The notes beneath the pieces are model-generated. The model ran no database searches. It was not told the DNA's origin and was given only the letters and a program-made list of their open reading frames with translations. This document shows, one piece after another, positions 6,643-9,040 of a DNA stretch of 9,040 bases. Position 1 is the stretch's first letter. The number at the start of each line of letters is the position of its first letter. The stretch lies in NCBI GenBank assembly GCA_002371675.1, contig DFGE01000039.1, forward strand, positions 1 through 9,040, written 5' to 3'. This stretch comes from Clostridiales bacterium UBA3758. Lineage in GTDB: Bacteria > Bacillota > Clostridia > Oscillospirales > Oscillospiraceae. The position numbers and the translations under genes were made by a program.

Positions 6643-8889
6643 ATGCCGCCAAGAGGAGGCCCGGGAGGCCGTTTCCTCACGGAGGAGGAACAGAGAGAAA
6701 AACCGAAAGTGACCAAAGCCCTGCTCGAGCGGGTGTTCTCCTGGCTGCTTCCGTACCGCAGACAGATGCTGCTGGTGCTGCTGTGCATCCTCGTATCGTC
6801 GGTGTTCTCGCTGCTGCCCTCGGTGCTCACCGGGCGCATCATCGACGAGGGCCTCATCGCCCGCAGTATGCCGAAGCTCGTCACCTACATCGTTCTCTCC
6901 CTGGCCGTGACCCTCGGCGCGAATCTCATCGGCGTCGCCGAGAGCTATCTCAACAGCTGGATCGCCGAGCACATCACCTTCGATATGCGCGGGCAGATGT
7001 ATGAGCATCTGCAGAAGATGAGCCAGTCCTTCTTCACCTCGAACAACCAGGGCGACATCATCACCCGCATGACGAGCGACATTTCCGGCGTCCGCTCCAC
7101 CATCACGAGCACGCTCACGAGCATCCTCTCCAACACCGTGACGCTGATCGTGGCGCTGGTGCTTATGTACCGCGAGAACTGGATCCTTGCAACGATCGGC
7201 CTCATCATCGTGCCGCTCTTCGCGATCCCGACGCGCTCCGCCGGCAAGACCCGCTGGGCGATCACCAACGATGTGCAGGCCGCGCAGGACGAGATCAACG
7301 GCATTCTCAACGAGAAGCTCTCCGTCTCCGGCCAGCTGCTTGTGAAGCTCTTCGGCCGCGAAAAGGATGAGCTGGAACAATACCAGAAGGTGAGCGGGAA
7401 GCTCGTCAAGCTCAGCATCAAGGAGTCGATGGCCGGGCGCTGGTTCCGCGTCGCGATCTCCACGGTGTCGAGCGTCGGGCCGATGCTGCTCTACCTCGTC
7501 GGCGGCATCCTTATGATGAAGTACGACTCCAGTCTCTCCGTCGGCGATATCACGGTGCTGGTCGCGCTGCTCGGACGCATGTACGGCCCGGTCAATAACC
7601 TGCTCAATATCCAGGTAGACTGGATCCGCTCCATGGCGCTCTTTACCCGCATTTTCAACTATTTCGACATGCCGGTGGAGATCGAGAACGCGCCGGACGC
7701 CGTCAAGCCCGCCTCCGCGGCGGGACGCGTGGACTTCGAGCACGTCGATTTCCGCTACAGTCCCGAGCGGCAGATCCTCAAGGATGTGAGCTTTACGCTC
7801 GAGCCCGGCCGCAGCGTCGCCATCGTCGGCCCCTCCGGCTCCGGCAAGAGCACCATCATCAATCTCATCCCGCGTCTGTACGACGTGGAGAACGGCTGCG
7901 TGAAGTTCGACGGCCTGGACGTGCGTAAGCTCGATCTGGGCTTCCTCCGCCGCCAGGTCGGCATCGTGAGCCAGGAGACCTATCTCTTCAACGGCACCAT
8001 CCGCGACAATCTGCTCTACGCCAAGCCCGACGCCGGCGAGGAGGAGCTGATCGCAGCCTGCCGCTCCGCCAACATCCTCGACTTCATCGAGAAGCAGGAG
8101 CAGGGGCTGGACACGCTGGTCGGCAACCGCGGTCTCAAGCTCTCCGGCGGCGAGAAGCAGCGCATCTCCATCGCGCGCGTGCTGCTCAAGGACCCGGCGC
8201 TGCTGATCTTCGACGAGGCCACCTCCGCGCTCGACTCCATCTCCGAGAGCAAGATCCAGGAGGCGCTGGAGCCGCTGATCGAAACGCACACCAGCATCCT
8301 CATCGCCCACCGCCTGTCCACCATCCTCGCCGCAGACGAGATCCTCGTCGTGAAGGACGGGGAGATCGTGGAGCGCGGCGTACACAGCGAGCTTGTCAAG
8401 CGCGGCGGCGTCTACACCGAACTCTACGAGACGCAGTTTGCCGCGGCGCTCAGCGGCGGCGCAGCCCGCACCCGCGCGGCGGACCCGGCGGAAACGGACG
8501 AGCTGCTGCGCATCTGGGGCAGCGCCTCCGGCGAGACTGACGCGGAGCTCCATGAAAAGACCGACGCGATGCGGAAAGAACTCGAGAAGGCCGAGGTCTA
8601 CGTTATCGGCAACGCTACCGAAAAGAACGAGGCCGTGCTGGGCTTCATCGGCCTGCAGGGCGAGAGCATTACAGCCTGCTTTGTCGACAAGGGCTTCCAG
8701 TCCCAGGGCCTCGGCAAGAACCTGCTCGATTACGTCAAGGCGCGCATGCCGCGCTTGCTGCTGCAGATCCCGAAGGCCAACGAGCGCGCCGTGCAGTTCT
8801 ACCTGCGCGAGGGCTTCACCGTCGCCTCTGAGACGCGGAACGCAGCGGGTGAGGCAGTGCTCAACATGGCCTGGGAACAGGAAAAATAA
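6643..8889 (+). CDS. ABC exporter half-transporter with C-terminal GNAT acetyltransferase domain
   Basis: A protein of 748 residues. After a basic N-terminus come about six membrane helices (near 42-62, 79-101, 160-176, 181-196, 270-292 and 300-325), the type IV/ABC_membrane exporter fold. The ATPase domain runs from about 363 to 600: Walker A GPSGSGKST (396-404), Q-loop Gln444, signature LSGGEKQ (500-506), Walker B with Asp524 and catalytic Glu525, and switch His556. All are intact, so a homodimer is the simplest active form. From about 609 to the end, a second domain resembles the E. coli YjaB branch of GNAT N-acetyltransferases. It opens with a DELLRIW-type helix, has FVDKGFQSQGLGKNLL with the acetyl-CoA loop Q686-x-x-G689-x-G691, and ends with the A-x-x-FY-x-REGF segment. 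The typical length without this domain is about 580-600. Both domains would be cytoplasmic. The substrate is unknown. ATG 6643 has AAAGGAG at 6628-6634 with 8-nt spacing. Confidence 0.93.
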   Translation: MPPRGGPGGRFLTEEEQREKPKVTKALLERVFSWLLPYRRQMLLVLLCILVSSVFSLLPSVLTGRIIDEGLIARSMPKLVTYIVLSLAVTLGANLIGVAESYLNSWIAEHITFDMRGQMYEHLQKMSQSFFTSNNQGDIITRMTSDISGVRSTITSTLTSILSNTVTLIVALVLMYRENWILATIGLIIVPLFAIPTRSAGKTRWAITNDVQAAQDEINGILNEKLSVSGQLLVKLFGREKDELEQYQKVSGKLVKLSIKESMAGRWFRVAISTVSSVGPMLLYLVGGILMMKYDSSLSVGDITVLVALLGRMYGPVNNLLNIQVDWIRSMALFTRIFNYFDMPVEIENAPDAVKPASAAGRVDFEHVDFRYSPERQILKDVSFTLEPGRSVAIVGPSGSGKSTIINLIPRLYDVENGCVKFDGLDVRKLDLGFLRRQVGIVSQETYLFNGTIRDNLLYAKPDAGEEELIAACRSANILDFIEKQEQGLDTLVGNRGLKLSGGEKQRISIARVLLKDPALLIFDEATSALDSISESKIQEALEPLIETHTSILIAHRLSTILAADEILVVKDGEIVERGVHSELVKRGGVYTELYETQFAAALSGGAARTRAADPAETDELLRIWGSASGETDAELHEKTDAMRKELEKAEVYVIGNATEKNEAVLGFIGLQGESITACFVDKGFQSQGLGKNLLDYVKARMPRLLLQIPKANERAVQFYLREGFTVASETRNAAGEAVLNMAWEQEK

Positions 8890-8899
8890 AAGCAGACAC

Positions 8900-8944
8900 G
8901 AAAGCCGTCCGCCATGGGGAAATCCCCCGCGTCGGGCGGCTTTC
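8900..8944 (+). terminator. Terminator-like hairpin after the ABC-GNAT gene
   Basis: GAAAGCCGTCCG (8900-8911) pairs with CGGGCGGCTTTC (8933-8944), 12 bp with one G-U pair. Inside the loop, GGGG (8916-8919) can pair with CCCC (8924-8927). The hairpin starts 10 nt after the stop codon. The T-run is only the TTT at the base of the stem, so termination strength is uncertain. The mirrored A-run (GAAAG) would allow it to work in both directions. Bases 8945-9016 show no gene or clear structure. Confidence 0.65.
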
Positions 8945-9016
8945 AAACAGCTCGAAACTGCACAAGCAAAGGCAAGAAGAAGCAGCGGCAGCGCTGTACG
9001 CACGGAAAGGCTTCGT

Positions 9017-9040
9017 TTATAATGACCATCGGATGGCGAA
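9017..9040 (+). repeat. 24-nt repeat-family edge, right copy (pointing right, cut by window end)
   Basis: Exact inverted copy of 174-197. It carries TATAAT at 9018-9023 and ends with GGATGGCGAA, the sequence that opens the hairpin array in the left copy. This predicts that another hairpin array begins just beyond the window. No convincing -35 is visible, and here the base context before TATAAT lacks the TGn of the left copy. Promoter function is therefore less certain than at the left copy. Confidence 0.8.

Noticed and set aside
192..9003. Long minus-strand open frames (for example 6598-9003, 5025-6545, 3636-4952, 192-1592)
   Set aside because: They lie opposite genes with clear family motifs, lack recognisable domains or ribosome sites, and are low-complexity products of GC-rich codon use in the real genes.
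174..9040. Composite transposon bounded by the 24-nt inverted repeats
   Set aside because: There is no transposase or recombinase, the genes between are largely housekeeping-type, and the repeats look like edges of hairpin arrays that extend outwards.

Overview
The window looks like chromosomal DNA from a GC-rich member of the Clostridia, probably an Oscillospiraceae/Ruminococcaceae-type gut bacterium. The genes use GC-rich codons. Most start codons sit behind strong AAAGGAG-type Shine-Dalgarno sites. There is a classic sigma-A promoter (TTGAAA, 17-nt spacer, TATAAT), a lipobox lipoprotein, and a Firmicutes-type YlmH protein. The family assignment is inference from protein style, not from a marker gene. 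All five genes are on the + strand. There is no rRNA, tRNA, transposase, phage gene or CRISPR array.

Layout. Bases 1-197 hold a dense array of six different perfect hairpins. It is bounded on its right by a 24-nt element containing a TATAAT box that points left. An exact inverted copy of this 24-nt element forms the last 24 bases of the window, so both ends carry the edge of the same repeat family, facing outwards. Bases 198-338 are an AT-rich leader. Genes follow at 339-2918 (EF-G/TetM-like GTPase fused to a YacP/Rae1-type NYN ribonuclease domain), 2905-3642 (YlmH, S4 RNA-binding protein, overlapping the previous gene by 14 nt) and 3693-4910 (peptidase T, pepT). These three probably form one operon. 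A strong promoter at 4982-5010 then starts a second unit: a lipoprotein with a C-terminal membrane anchor (5091-6548), a 12-bp stem-loop, and an ABC exporter fused to a GNAT acetyltransferase domain (6643-8889), closed by a terminator-like hairpin at 8900-8944.

How the genes fit together. The first two genes suggest a module for stalled or problematic ribosomes. A translational GTPase that should bind the ribosomal A-site region is joined to a homologue of the A-site mRNA endonuclease Rae1. It is translationally coupled to YlmH, a factor reported to act in bacterial ribosome quality control. Peptidase T, downstream in the same unit, completes breakdown of peptides to amino acids, but that link is looser. 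The second unit is an envelope unit: a dual-anchored surface protein with a duplicated beta-rich domain, and an exporter that carries its own acetyltransferase. The most noteworthy items are the two gene fusions and the hairpin-array repeat with its built-in -10 box.
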